This document shows positions 43,878-53,929 of a stretch of 64,000 nucleotides of DNA, in pieces. Source of the stretch: Alkalinema sp. FACHB-956 (GTDB taxonomy: Bacteria > Cyanobacteriota > Cyanobacteriia > Leptolyngbyales > Leptolyngbyaceae); NCBI RefSeq assembly GCF_014697025.1, contig NZ_JACJRC010000003.1:124001-188000 (forward strand), written 5' to 3'. Both the position numbers and the translations under genes were made by a program. Every line of letters begins with the position of its first letter. Within the stretch, counting starts at the first letter, position 1. The notes beneath the pieces are model-generated. The model did no database searches and was not told where the DNA came from. It saw only the letters and a program-made list of their open reading frames with translations.

Positions 43878-45800
43878 ATGGCTGGAGGATTGGCAGCGCA
43901 GGAACGTCAAAACTTAGCGCGATCGCAGGATTACATGCAAGCACAGTCGATTCCCGCAATGTGGGCGATCGCTAGCCAAAAGTTTGCCAATATTACCGCA
44001 CTTATCGATCCCCATGCCAAGCCAGCGGTACAGATCACTTACCAAACGCTGTACCAGCAAATGCAGCAGTTTGGAGCCGGATTGCAAGCGCTGGGCATTC
44101 AACCCACCCAGGATCCCATTCCAGCCCGTGTGGCACTCTTTTCTGATAACTGTCCCCGCTGGCCCATCGCCGACCAGGGCATTATGCAAGCGGGCGCAGT
44201 GGATGTGGTACGCAGTTCCCAAGCGGATACCGAGGAATTACTCTACATCCTGCGGCACAGCGGCGCGATCGGGCTAATTGTGGAAGATTTAGCGACTTAT
44301 CAAAAACTGCGTCCGGGATTGGAAGAGATTGCCCTCGGGTTCATTATTTTGCTGTCGGATGAAACGCTGCCCGAAGAGTCCACCTACAAAGTGCTGTCCT
44401 TTAGCCAAGTTCTCAGCCAAGGGTCGATCGCTGCCCTGAAGCCCGCCCAGTTCACCCGCAACACCTTGGCAACGCTGATGTATACCTCGGGGACTTCGGG
44501 CATGCCAAAGGGCGTCATGCTGACCCATGGTAATCTGTTGCATCAGGTTGTGGCGGCTTCTGGGGTGGCCCAACCCATGCCGGGGGAACGGGTGATGAGC
44601 ATTCTGCCGATTTGGCATTGCTACGAACGCACGTTTGAGTACTTCATCTTTTCGCGGGGCTGCACGCAGATTTACACCAACATCCGCTATGTCAAACAGG
44701 ATCTGAAGGACCATCGCCCCCACTATATGGTCGGTGTGCCCCGACTGTGGGAATCGATCTACGAAGGGATCCAAAAGCAGTTCCGGTCCCAACCTGCGGA
44801 TAAACAAAAGCTGGTTAATTTCTTCCTGACCCAGAGCGATCGCTACATCAAAGCCAAACGGATTCTGCAAAACCTGAGCTTGGAGAATCTCACCCCATCG
44901 GTGGGCCAAAAATTCGCCGCAGCCCTACAAATCCCCGTTTTATGGATCCTGCACAAAATTGGCGATCGCTTGGTGTATGCCAAGGTTCGAGCGGGTACGG
45001 GCGGGAATTTGAAATTTGTGGTCAGTGGGGGCGGTTCGATCGCCGATCACCTAGAAGACTTTTTTGAAATTGTCGGCATTGATATTCTGGGTGGCTATGG
45101 CTTGACGGAAACGGCCCCGATTACCCATGTGCGACGCCCCTGGCGCAATATTCGCGGATCCGATGGTGAAGCACTCGTCGATACGGAAACCAAAATTGTC
45201 GATCTGGAAAGCCGCCAACCTTTGCCCGCCGGGAAACAGGGGATCGTCCTGTTGCGAGGGCCACAGATTATGCAGGGCTATTTCAACAATCCGGAAGCAA
45301 CCCGCAAGGCGATCGATCCTGAAGGGTGGTTTGATTCCGGGGATTTGGGATACCTGACTGCGACGGGAGATCTAGTCATTACCGGACGCGCCAAGGATAC
45401 GATCGTCCTGACCAATGGCGAAAACATTGAACCCCAACCGATCGAAGATGTCTGTCTCTGTAGTCCTTACATCGACCAAATTATGCTGGTGGGTCAGGAT
45501 CAAAAAGTGCTAGGAGCATTGATCGTTCCCAATACAGATGCCTTAGCAATTTGGTCAGCGGAACAAGGTTACGCGGATGTTGATCTCAAGAGTAAACCCA
45601 TTCAAGATCTGTTCAAAGCCGAGTTAACCCAGCGGGTCAAGGATCGTCCTGGATACCGACCGGATGACCAAATTCGGGTGTTTCGGCTCCTAGAAGAACC
45701 CTTTACAATCGACAACGGTTTGTTAACCCAGACTTTGAAAATTCGCCGCAATGTTGTATCCGATCGCTATGCGGGTATCATTGACGAGATGTTTAGCTAA
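43878..45800 (+). CDS. aas: Long-chain acyl-ACP/acyl-CoA synthetase (AMP-forming)
   Basis: The 640-residue adenylating enzyme has the AMP motif LMYTSGTSGMPKGVMLTHGN (about 204-223), ILPIWHCYERTFEYF, GGYGLTETAPITHVR and WFDSGDLGYLTATGDLVITGRAKD. Cyanobacterial members of this length, such as slr1609, mainly reload free fatty acids onto acyl carrier protein for lipid repair. The substrate is inferred from the phylum, not from residues. ATG 43878 has TAGGAGAG upstream. Confidence 0.9.
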   Translation: MAGGLAAQERQNLARSQDYMQAQSIPAMWAIASQKFANITALIDPHAKPAVQITYQTLYQQMQQFGAGLQALGIQPTQDPIPARVALFSDNCPRWPIADQGIMQAGAVDVVRSSQADTEELLYILRHSGAIGLIVEDLATYQKLRPGLEEIALGFIILLSDETLPEESTYKVLSFSQVLSQGSIAALKPAQFTRNTLATLMYTSGTSGMPKGVMLTHGNLLHQVVAASGVAQPMPGERVMSILPIWHCYERTFEYFIFSRGCTQIYTNIRYVKQDLKDHRPHYMVGVPRLWESIYEGIQKQFRSQPADKQKLVNFFLTQSDRYIKAKRILQNLSLENLTPSVGQKFAAALQIPVLWILHKIGDRLVYAKVRAGTGGNLKFVVSGGGSIADHLEDFFEIVGIDILGGYGLTETAPITHVRRPWRNIRGSDGEALVDTETKIVDLESRQPLPAGKQGIVLLRGPQIMQGYFNNPEATRKAIDPEGWFDSGDLGYLTATGDLVITGRAKDTIVLTNGENIEPQPIEDVCLCSPYIDQIMLVGQDQKVLGALIVPNTDALAIWSAEQGYADVDLKSKPIQDLFKAELTQRVKDRPGYRPDDQIRVFRLLEEPFTIDNGLLTQTLKIRRNVVSDRYAGIIDEMFS

Positions 45801-45932
45801 CTGGGGTCAAGTTCTGTTGATGTGATTGCACTCAATTGCTAAACAGATTCCGCCGGATCGTCCGGTTCGATCGTGAATGAACCAATGTCCCCCCAACATC
45901 ACATTTAAAATTAGTCTCCCCCACAGGTTTCT

Positions 45933-46382
45933 ATGGAAGTTTCTAATTCTCATCTGTTAATTCAGCGCAACGTTGCTGTCACTGCGATCGTCACCCCTCG
46001 CTGGAAAGACGAAGCTCAACAACAACTGCAACAGCAACTGAACCAAGTGGACAGTCAGCTTCAACAGTTAGATCTGCAATTGCAACAAGTGCTGACCGAA
46101 GTTCAAAAGCAAAGCCTACAACCACCGGGGCCAGAAACGGTTCAGCAGATCGAAAATATCAAAATCCAGTTCAACCAAGGCAAAAGTGAGTTGCTAGAAC
46201 AAAAAAACCAAGTTCTGCAACAGCTTCAGCAAGTCCAAACCTTGGAATTGAACCAAGAAGTAAATCAAGGCCAAGTGGTCAGTGTTTTCAAGATTGAAAA
46301 AGGCGATAACCTGATCGGCAAGATGAATGTGGAAATTGTGCTGCGCGACGGCATTGTGGAAGAAATTCGTGGGGATGTGTAA
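45933..46382 (+). CDS. YlqD-family protein
   Basis: The 149-residue protein matches the YlqD family: an N-terminal strand (LIQRNVAVTAIVTPRWK), a Gln-rich coiled coil (about 30-105), and a C-terminal KIEKGDNLIGKMNVEIVLRDGIVEEIRGDV. The function is unknown; the family is shared by cyanobacteria and Firmicutes. A strong intrinsic terminator follows 40 bp after the stop. Confidence 0.88.
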   Translation: MEVSNSHLLIQRNVAVTAIVTPRWKDEAQQQLQQQLNQVDSQLQQLDLQLQQVLTEVQKQSLQPPGPETVQQIENIKIQFNQGKSELLEQKNQVLQQLQQVQTLELNQEVNQGQVVSVFKIEKGDNLIGKMNVEIVLRDGIVEEIRGDV

Positions 46383-46421
46383 TTCTCAGATTCTGTAAGT
46401 CTCAGATCTATACCTCCAAAT

Positions 46422-46453
46422 AAAAGGGTCGATCGCGCGATCGACCCTTTTTT
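46422..46453 (+). terminator. Intrinsic terminator after ylqD-type gene
   Basis: A perfect palindrome: AAAAGGGTCGATCGC (46422-46436) faces GCGATCGACCCTTTT (46437-46451), then more T. The core is built on HIP1-like sequence. The T-run is also the first element of the next tandem repeat. Confidence 0.9.
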
Positions 46454-46496
46454 CATCCCAGCTCTTTTTTCATCCCAGCTCTTTTTTCATCCCAGA
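46447..46496. repeat. Tandem repeat, 17 bp x 3
   Basis: CTTTTTTCATCCCAGCT is repeated three times, the first copy starting inside the terminator's T-run. The T-run is thereby triplicated. Further CCAGTCCATCCAAG units (about 46617-46665) lie before ychF. Confidence 0.92.
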
Positions 46497-46682
46497 CAGT
46501 GCAGCCAACCCTTCAACCGCCCCAGACCACCCCCCCTCAAAACTCGCAAGCGCTTGAAACCCATAACAAACCTGCAACAAAATGTAAAACGAAATGTAAT
46601 AGGATGATTAATCGGCTGTCTAAGCCAGTCCATCCAAGCCAGTCCATCCAAACCCATCCATCCCAAATCACAATCAATCACT

Positions 46683-47774
<1,092 letters not shown>

Positions 47775-47833
47775 CCGTTGAATCTCTCACCGAGATCTCT
47801 CACCGGCCCCTCAAACGGTTCGTTTCACCCAGC

Positions 47834-48829
47834 TTAATCATGCACACTGCCATCGGCCAGAGTCGCCCCTTTGAGCTGGGTTCCCGCCAACATGGTGCTG
47901 CTGACCTCCGCCCGGATTAGATTCGCCCCGCGCAGATCGGCCCCGCGCAAGTCAGCCCGTCCCAGGTAGGCTTCAATCAGATTGGCTTCCACCAGGATGG
48001 CTCCCTGGAGATTGGCGCGTCCGAGTTCCGCCTTGCTCAGACGCACCCGCTCCATGCGGGCCTGTTGCAAGTTAGCTTTGCTTAGTTTTGCGCCGTTCAA
48101 GGTCGCATCGATTAGCGTGGCTCCGCTCAGGTTGCTGCCCGTGAGGTCGATGCGATTCATTTTGGCCTCATGGAGAAAGGCCGCCTGAAAATCCGCCTGC
48201 GTTGCAATCACATCGCTGAGAAAGGTATGGGTGAGGATTGCACCAGTCAAGGTCGCTTCGCTGAGATTGGCCCCCTTTAAGCTGGCTTCACTCAAGATTG
48301 CCCCCGCCAGATTGGCTCGACTGAGATCAACACCAGTCAAGTTAGCCCCGCGCAAATCGGCTTCCCGCAGATCCGCGCCCCGCAGATTGGCCCCCGCTTG
48401 GATGCGGCCTTCCTCCCGTAAATTGGCTCCCCGGAGGCAGGCTCCCTGGAGGTTAGCCCCACTTAAATCCGCCCCCCGCAAATCAGCTCCCATGAGATTG
48501 GCATCCACGAGCACCGCCAGGGATAAATCCGCCCCGCGCAGATCGGCCCGCGCTAAGGTTGCCCCCTGTAAGTCGCCATCTCGGAGGTGGGCATTGAGGA
48601 GTTCCGCTTGGCTCAGGTTGGCTCCACACAGTTTGGTATGGCGGAGATTGGCTTGGCTCAGATCGGCCCGGTTGAGATAAGTAAAGGTCAAGTTCGCATG
48701 GTGAAAGTCGGCTCCTTTGAAATCCGCGCCGATCAAATCTGCGCCAGCCAGATTCCAATTGCTGCCATTCAAACCTGCAAATCGGGTTTCGCCAGCCTGG
48801 TAGCGATCGAGTAATTCCTGGGCGTTCAT
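47834..48829 (-). CDS. Pentapeptide-repeat protein
   Basis: The 331-residue protein has a short N-terminal cap (MNAQELLDRYQAGETRFAGLNG) and then nearly 60 pentapeptide repeats of the A(D/N)LXX form, broken by one loop near 140 (REEGRIQAG). It folds as a right-handed quadrilateral beta-helix. In cyanobacteria such proteins are numerous and mostly of unknown role; the RYQAGERxFxxxxL cap is frequent. It starts at ATG 48829. The upstream gene on the same strand stops 15 bp before it, so they may be co-transcribed. Confidence 0.93.
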   Translation of the reverse strand: MNAQELLDRYQAGETRFAGLNGSNWNLAGADLIGADFKGADFHHANLTFTYLNRADLSQANLRHTKLCGANLSQAELLNAHLRDGDLQGATLARADLRGADLSLAVLVDANLMGADLRGADLSGANLQGACLRGANLREEGRIQAGANLRGADLREADLRGANLTGVDLSRANLAGAILSEASLKGANLSEATLTGAILTHTFLSDVIATQADFQAAFLHEAKMNRIDLTGSNLSGATLIDATLNGAKLSKANLQQARMERVRLSKAELGRANLQGAILVEANLIEAYLGRADLRGADLRGANLIRAEVSSTMLAGTQLKGATLADGSVHD

Positions 48830-48844
48830 GGTGTGTCTTTCTCC

Positions 48845-50227
48845 CTAATCTCTAGCCAGCATCACAGTTCTGTGGCTTTCTGACTCACGATCGTCCTCGG
48901 AACCTTGCAAGTCGGAAGCGGGTGAACTTGAGATTTGTGAACTTGAGGTTTGTGAACTTGAGGTTTGTGAACTTGAGGTTTGTGAACTTGAGGTTTGTGA
49001 CTTCGAGATTTGTGAACTTGAGGCTTGAGCTTCAACGATCGTCTGTGGGCTAGAGTCACTCAGTGGGCCGCTTAGAGAACCACTCAGTGAACCACTCGGC
49101 GAACCACTCGGTGGCAGTTCAGGAATGAGTCCCGCTGTGGAGAGGATGGTTTGGCCCATGGGGACAGCAAGACCATCGGCTTGGGAGTGATCCCGTTGGA
49201 ACTGCTTCACTAGAGCCTCAATAATGGCTTCGTATTCTGCGGTATCCGGTAACTTTTCTGCTTCGTTGCGTAACTTGATGACCAAAAAATCGACCCGATT
49301 TTTGTAGGTATTAAACAGTTGTTCCAAGAGGTGGCCTAGGCTGAGGGCACGCAGTTGGGCGTAATCAACGGTGGAATGTGCAACCAACTCTGGCCGATCG
49401 GGGTGGAGTAATGCAGCCAACAAAACTTTCGTGCGGAGGGGGTTGGCCACCTTCATCATTTCCTGGCGGAAGTCGTAAAACAGCAGGTGGGTGGGGGGTG
49501 TCGGGAGAGTGTGGTTAACAACAGCGGACGCAGCGGACGTACTACTTTGGCCGAGGGCCTCTACAGTTAGCATGTCGCCATAGAGTGCAGAGAGATGTTG
49601 TAGGGCGGTATCCGCAATGGGTTGATACTCAATAGGTTTACTGAGGTGCTGGACGATGCGATTAAACGCCGCTTGTAGCTCGGGAAAGGTGTTATGGATC
49701 CGCCACAGGTCATCCACGATGCGCGTAAATTGGATGGCGGCTAATTTATCGGGATCGGTTTCCCAGGTGCGATGAATCACGCAGAGCATGAGCTTCTTCA
49801 AGCGCAGTTGCTGGGGATGACGATCGAGCAGTTGTCCAATTTGGGCTTGTTTTTGAAATAACTCGATCGGGCTTTGGGAAGAGGCTGACATTTGCCCTGG
49901 CAGCCCGAGGATAGTTTCTTCAGCATCGAGGGTCGTGACCTGCAATTCATACAGATCTTGCACACAATCCAAAAAAAACTCTGCGACCTGAGAGTACTCG
50001 ATCGGTTTACTGAGGGTGTTAACAACCTGATGGACTCGACTTTGGAGTGAAGGAAGACGAGGATAGCACTGCCTAAGTTCTTCCACCAGCACTGCCATAT
50101 CTAAGCCCTGGAATTGGGCAGGTTGAGTGGGCCACACGTTACGACAGAGGTAAACGAGCAGCTTAAGAATTCGAGTTGCGTGGGGCGCTTGGGCTAGCCG
50201 ACGCGCGATCGCGGAAACATCTCCCAT
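48845..50227 (-). CDS. Unrecognised protein with a repeated helical domain and Ser-rich tail
   Basis: From ATG 50227 (460 residues; a frame to 50344 exists but is unlikely) the protein has a module of about 80 residues at 16-94 and again at 140-217. The two align over R(I/L)xKLxxxxxxxWxxxP, LVxxLxxxxP and the identical LSKPIEY (72-78 and 195-201). A third, diverged copy may span 258-345. The tail (about 370-450) is SGSLSG and SSSQTS repeats from 15 bp tandem repeats. Predicted helices suggest a protein-binding scaffold. I know no named family; I recall similar unnamed cyanobacterial proteins. It ends 16 bp before the pentapeptide gene. Confidence 0.75.
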   Translation of the reverse strand: MGDVSAIARRLAQAPHATRILKLLVYLCRNVWPTQPAQFQGLDMAVLVEELRQCYPRLPSLQSRVHQVVNTLSKPIEYSQVAEFFLDCVQDLYELQVTTLDAEETILGLPGQMSASSQSPIELFQKQAQIGQLLDRHPQQLRLKKLMLCVIHRTWETDPDKLAAIQFTRIVDDLWRIHNTFPELQAAFNRIVQHLSKPIEYQPIADTALQHLSALYGDMLTVEALGQSSTSAASAVVNHTLPTPPTHLLFYDFRQEMMKVANPLRTKVLLAALLHPDRPELVAHSTVDYAQLRALSLGHLLEQLFNTYKNRVDFLVIKLRNEAEKLPDTAEYEAIIEALVKQFQRDHSQADGLAVPMGQTILSTAGLIPELPPSGSPSGSLSGSLSGPLSDSSPQTIVEAQASSSQISKSQTSSSQTSSSQTSSSQTSSSQISSSPASDLQGSEDDRESESHRTVMLARD

Positions 50228-50497
50228 GCAAGGCACTCTGAAAGGCGACACTATGCTGCTAGGGTTCCCGCCGAAATGACTCGCCGTCTCCGTTGTTTTG
50301 CGGATTTTTGGTGTTTTACAGATTCGTGGAGGTGGGGGTAGCAAAGCTTATCCATCGGTTGGAATCTGTCAATCGCGGGAATATGTGCGATCGCCGGGAA
50401 TATGGTACTGTAATCTACAGTAAGTCCATCGAGAAACCGGGGATTTATCTTAACCTCTGCATCATTATCCTCGTTCTTCTGCTTTTCCCTTGCATTT

Positions 50498-51514
50498 ATG
50501 GGTATCACGGTTCAACAAGTCTCGAAACGATTTGGCAGCTTCCAGGCACTCGACCAAGTCAATGTTGATATTGAGAGTGGTTCACTAGTGGCCTTGTTAG
50601 GCCCATCGGGATCCGGAAAATCAACCTTGCTGCGCTTGATTGCCGGACTAGAGACGCCGGACAGTGGCAAGATTTTCTTAACCGGGAAAGATGCGACTTA
50701 CCAAAGTGTGCAAGCCCGCAACATCGGCTTCGTATTCCAGCATTATGCGTTGTTCAAGCACATGACTGTGCGGCGCAATATTGCATTTGGCATGGAAATT
50801 CGTAAAATGCCTGCGACCAAAATTCAGCGGCGGGTCGAAGAATTACTCGATCTCGTACAGCTCTCTGGATTGGGCGATCGCTATCCGTCTCAGCTATCCG
50901 GTGGGCAACGGCAACGGGTGGCGCTGGCGAGGGCGCTGGCGGTAGAACCCAAGGTTTTACTGCTGGATGAACCCTTTGGAGCCTTAGATGCCAAGGTGCG
51001 GAAGGATTTGCGAGCCTGGTTGCGTCGCCTCCATGATGAAGTCCATGTCACAACCGTTTTTGTCACCCACGATCAAGAAGAGGCCATGGAAGTCTCGGAT
51101 CAAATTGTTGTGATGAATAAAGGCAAAGTTGAGCAAGTGGGAACTCCAGCCCAAGTCTATGACCACCCAGCCAGCGCCTTTGTCATGAGCTTCATTGGGC
51201 CAGTGAATGTCTTGCCTACGAGTTCGCGGATTTTCCAAGAGAGCGGATTCGACTCCGCCAACCCAGAGATGTTCCTGCGGCCCCATGACATCCAAGTGGA
51301 ACTCCAGCCCAATGCTTCGACGGTTCCCGCACGGGTTCAACGCTTGATTCATTTAGGTTGGGAAATTCAGGCCGAATTGGTACTGGATGATGGCCAAGAA
51401 ATGGTAGCTCACCTTACCCGCGAACGGTTTGACCAACTCAATCTGACGGAGAACCAACGCATTCACGTCAAACCCAAGGATGCGAAATCGTTTCCGCTTT
51501 ACTATGAGATTTAA
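50498..51514 (+). CDS. cysA: Sulfate/thiosulfate ABC transporter ATP-binding protein
   Basis: The 338-residue ATPase has Walker [10 protein letters not shown] (about 34-42), the Q loop FVFQHYALF, signature [15 protein letters not shown], Walker [13 protein letters not shown] loop [12 protein letters not shown], and a C-terminal TOBE-like domain. [23 protein letters not shown] and FIGPVNVLP are typical of CysA. The permeases and binding protein (cysT, cysW, sbp) are absent, so the ATPase is encoded apart from the rest of the transporter. It starts at ATG 50498. Confidence 0.88.
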   Translation: MGITVQQVSKRFGSFQALDQVNVDIESGSLVALLGPSGSGKSTLLRLIAGLETPDSGKIFLTGKDATYQSVQARNIGFVFQHYALFKHMTVRRNIAFGMEIRKMPATKIQRRVEELLDLVQLSGLGDRYPSQLSGGQRQRVALARALAVEPKVLLLDEPFGALDAKVRKDLRAWLRRLHDEVHVTTVFVTHDQEEAMEVSDQIVVMNKGKVEQVGTPAQVYDHPASAFVMSFIGPVNVLPTSSRIFQESGFDSANPEMFLRPHDIQVELQPNASTVPARVQRLIHLGWEIQAELVLDDGQEMVAHLTRERFDQLNLTENQRIHVKPKDAKSFPLYYEI

Positions 51515-51588
51515 CGCCAATTATGGCGCATGACAGAATCGCTGCGTAGTAGACTGACGGAGGCAGAAAATAAAGAAGGGAGTCCTCC

Positions 51589-52290
51589 ATGAACGCTCAG
51601 GATTTAATGAAAAAACAGGTGGGTTATGCCGCCGCCGATCGTGTCCAATCCGGCATGATTGTTGGCTTGGGCACGGGTTCTACGACTGCTTTTGCCATTC
51701 AAGCGATCGGTGAGCGGTTACAATCCGGCAGCCTGAAGGATATCAAAGGCATTCCCACCTCCTTCCAAGCGATCGTGCTCGCCCGGAAATTTGGCATTCC
51801 CCTCGTGGGCTTAGATGAAGTCGATCATATTGATATTGCGATCGATGGAGCCGATGAAGTGGATCCCAATAAAAACCTGATTAAAGGGGGCGGCGCGGCC
51901 CATACCCAGGAAAAAATTGTCGATTCCCTCGCTAATCAATTCATTGTGGTGGTAGACAGTACCAAGCTAGTCGATCACCTCGGTTCTACCTTCCTGCTGC
52001 CCGTGGAAGTTTTACCGATGGCCGTGGCTCCCGTCACCCGCGCGATCGAAAAACTGGGGGGGCAACCGCAATTACGTATGGGTGTGAAAAAAGCTGGCCC
52101 CGTCGTTACCGACCAAGGCAACTTAGTGATTGATGTGAAATTCGATCGCATTGACAATCCCAGTGAACTTGAGCAAACGCTCAACAACATTCCTGGTGTT
52201 CTCGAAAATGGTCTTTTTGTGAACGTTGCCGACATCATCTTGGTCGGTGAAATTCAAAACGATCAACCGATCGTTCGGGAAATTGCCTAA
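51589..52290 (+). CDS. rpiA: Ribose-5-phosphate isomerase A
   Basis: The 233-residue RpiA interconverts ribose-5-phosphate and ribulose-5-phosphate, as needed in the Calvin and pentose phosphate cycles. Blocks are [50 protein letters not shown] and LPVEVLP. ATG 51589 follows AAGGGAG. After the stop, CTCTAACTT repeats (three copies) and an intrinsic terminator follow. Confidence 0.96.
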   Translation: MNAQDLMKKQVGYAAADRVQSGMIVGLGTGSTTAFAIQAIGERLQSGSLKDIKGIPTSFQAIVLARKFGIPLVGLDEVDHIDIAIDGADEVDPNKNLIKGGGAAHTQEKIVDSLANQFIVVVDSTKLVDHLGSTFLLPVEVLPMAVAPVTRAIEKLGGQPQLRMGVKKAGPVVTDQGNLVIDVKFDRIDNPSELEQTLNNIPGVLENGLFVNVADIILVGEIQNDQPIVREIA

Positions 52291-52359
52291 TTTCTAACTT
52301 GACCTAATCTCTAACTTCAAATCTCTAACTTGAATAGTTGAAAAGTAAAAATTCAGACT

Positions 52360-52416
52360 AGCCGTTTTCCAGGAGGCAGATGCTCAAGGCAGCCGATCGG
52401 GAAAGCGGCTTTTTTA
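52360..52416 (+). terminator. Intrinsic terminator after rpiA
   Basis: AGCCGTTTTCC (52360-52370) pairs with GGAAAGCGGCT (52400-52410), with one G-T wobble, around a long loop and is followed by six T. It ends exactly at the stop codon of the convergent SGNH hydrolase gene. Confidence 0.8.
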
Positions 52417-53169
52417 TTCGCTCCACCACCCTTGCCACGCTGACCACGTTGCGACCAACTCCGCTAAATACCCATAGCCCTGAGACCCCGGATGAGCCCC
52501 GTCAAACGCCTTCACCTCATCTAGCCAAGGGGTATAGCATTGCAACGGCGTAAAGACATCCAGGAAGGGAATCGCAAGACTTTTGCAGAGGGACTCCAGC
52601 GCCTCAATCAAAACCCAAGTGCGATCGTTCTGTCCTGCATCTGCGATCGGGGGTGGACTCACCAGCAGCACCGGGTATTGCCGTTGGGCTACCGTCAGAA
52701 TCGATCGTGCATGGATCAGCGAATCAGCCAACGCAACACGGGGCTGGCCATTCTCCCAGGTCGTGTCATTCGTACCAAAGGAAAAGACCAAACGGCCATC
52801 GCAATCTTCAGGTAGTCGCAACTGAACCTCCGATCGCCAACGCTGCCTCAGTTCCGCGCTAGTTTCTCGCCGAATCCCCAGGTTGTAATAGGTCACGTTG
52901 TAATTAGTCGCGTTGTAATTAGTCGCGTTGTAATTAGTCCCAGGGGCATTCGTTACGGGGGGATGCGTCCCAGGGGTATCAGTCCCAGGGGCATTCGTCA
53001 CCGCAGAGCTAGCAGTCGCAGCATGACCAGCAGTCCCAGCACGACCTCTCTGCTGAGCCATCGCACAGATCCGCCCTGTCCACCCTAGGCAATCTGGATC
53101 CCCGGTGCCATTAATGAAAGAGTCGCCTAAAAAACAGATCCGCCGATCGCGGGATGCTAAAACATGCAT
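52414..53169 (-). CDS. SGNH/GDSL-type hydrolase with a low-complexity insert
   Basis: From ATG 53169 (251 residues) the protein shows the SGNH blocks: FLGDSFINGTGD (catalytic Ser), FSFGTNDTTW (GxND) and DGAHPGSQGY (Asp-His). The substrate is unknown; relatives are esterases or lipases. Between block I and the GTND block lies an insert with TNAPGTDTPGTHPPVTNAP and TNYNATNYNATNYN, coded by 15-30 bp tandem repeats (52885-53010). ATG 53217 and a GTG-like start at 53244 are possible alternatives. The gene's 5' end faces the candidate replication origin. Confidence 0.82.
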   Translation of the reverse strand: MHVLASRDRRICFLGDSFINGTGDPDCLGWTGRICAMAQQRGRAGTAGHAATASSAVTNAPGTDTPGTHPPVTNAPGTNYNATNYNATNYNVTYYNLGIRRETSAELRQRWRSEVQLRLPEDCDGRLVFSFGTNDTTWENGQPRVALADSLIHARSILTVAQRQYPVLLVSPPPIADAGQNDRTWVLIEALESLCKSLAIPFLDVFTPLQCYTPWLDEVKAFDGAHPGSQGYGYLAELVATWSAWQGWWSE

Positions 53170-53272
53170 AGAAAGCTGGATCCCTTGTGTAGCAAGGACT
53201 TTGGGGATCGGAATCATACCGCGATCGCGGGCGTTTTTCAACAAATCCTCACCTTGGAATAGATTTACAATT

Positions 53273-53476
53273 CTTTACACAACCTGTGGAAAACTGACCT
53301 TTCTCCCAGGTCAATCCACAGGTTTCCCCAACATTCTCCACACGTTATCCACAACTTTCCACAGGTTTTCCCCAGAAAAGGAACGGTTTATCGACCCTCC
53401 CCGTAGCTTTGTGGAAAAGCAGCAAGTTCCTTCAACAGTTTGTGGAAAAGTGGTTGTTAGGTGAAGTTGTGTAACA
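53273..53476. other. Candidate chromosomal replication origin (DnaA-box cluster)
   Basis: Exact TTTTCCACA boxes lie at 53285-53293, 53410-53418 and 53441-53449 (complementary strand), and exact TTATCCACA at 53345-53353. One-mismatch boxes are TTCTCCACA 53334-53342, CTTTCCACA 53355-53363 and TTTTCCCCA 53366-53374; CAATCCACA at 53312-53320 is weaker. TTTTCCACA is the DnaA box of cyanobacteria, TTATCCACA that of E. coli. AT-rich ATTTACAATTCTTTACAC on the left is a possible unwinding element. The cluster fills a 535 bp gene-free region (53170-53704). dnaA and dnaN are not in the window. Confidence 0.85.
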
Positions 53477-53704
53477 GAAAAACGTCCGAAACCCGCATTT
53501 CTTCGTTTTACAAGTTCGCTTGAGTGATCAAAATTTCACGATCGTCAATGTTGATCTTCTAGAAGCGATCGCGCAGAATATAGCGACCAAAGCAAAGCCC
53601 TCAAACCTATACTCCGCTACGGATCCAAATCTTGGTTACGTGTTCGGTTATTCGTGGGACGGGTGATGTTTTTGTGTTGATTTTTTTCAGAGAGAGAATT
53701 GCCC

Positions 53705-53929
53705 ATGGATACGCCCATCAGCCTTCTGGTCGAAATTCCTGAAACATTGCACGGTTCTTTGATCAACTTTCTGGACAATCGTCCTGATTGGGATCAGGAT
53801 CGCGTATTCTCCGCTGCAATTTCCCTGTTTCTCTTACAAAATCGTTCCCCTGAACAGGGCAGCGATCGACAAGCGGCTCGCATCTATCTAGATTCTATTT
53901 TTCGTCGTCCTGCCGATGCAGCTTCGTGA
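53705..53929 (+). CDS. DUF2811-like small protein
   Basis: The 74-residue product reads MDTPISLLVEIPETLHGSLINFLDNRPDWDQDRVFSAAISLFLLQN split by a short linker, then a variable end. The IPE-LHESLxxYLDxHPDWDQDRVF pattern matches DUF2811, a small cyanobacterial family of unknown function. ATG 53705 is chosen (AGAGAG upstream) over a TTG at 53699. It is the first gene to the right of the DnaA-box cluster and is transcribed away from it. Confidence 0.82.
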   Translation: MDTPISLLVEIPETLHGSLINFLDNRPDWDQDRVFSAAISLFLLQNRSPEQGSDRQAARIYLDSIFRRPADAAS

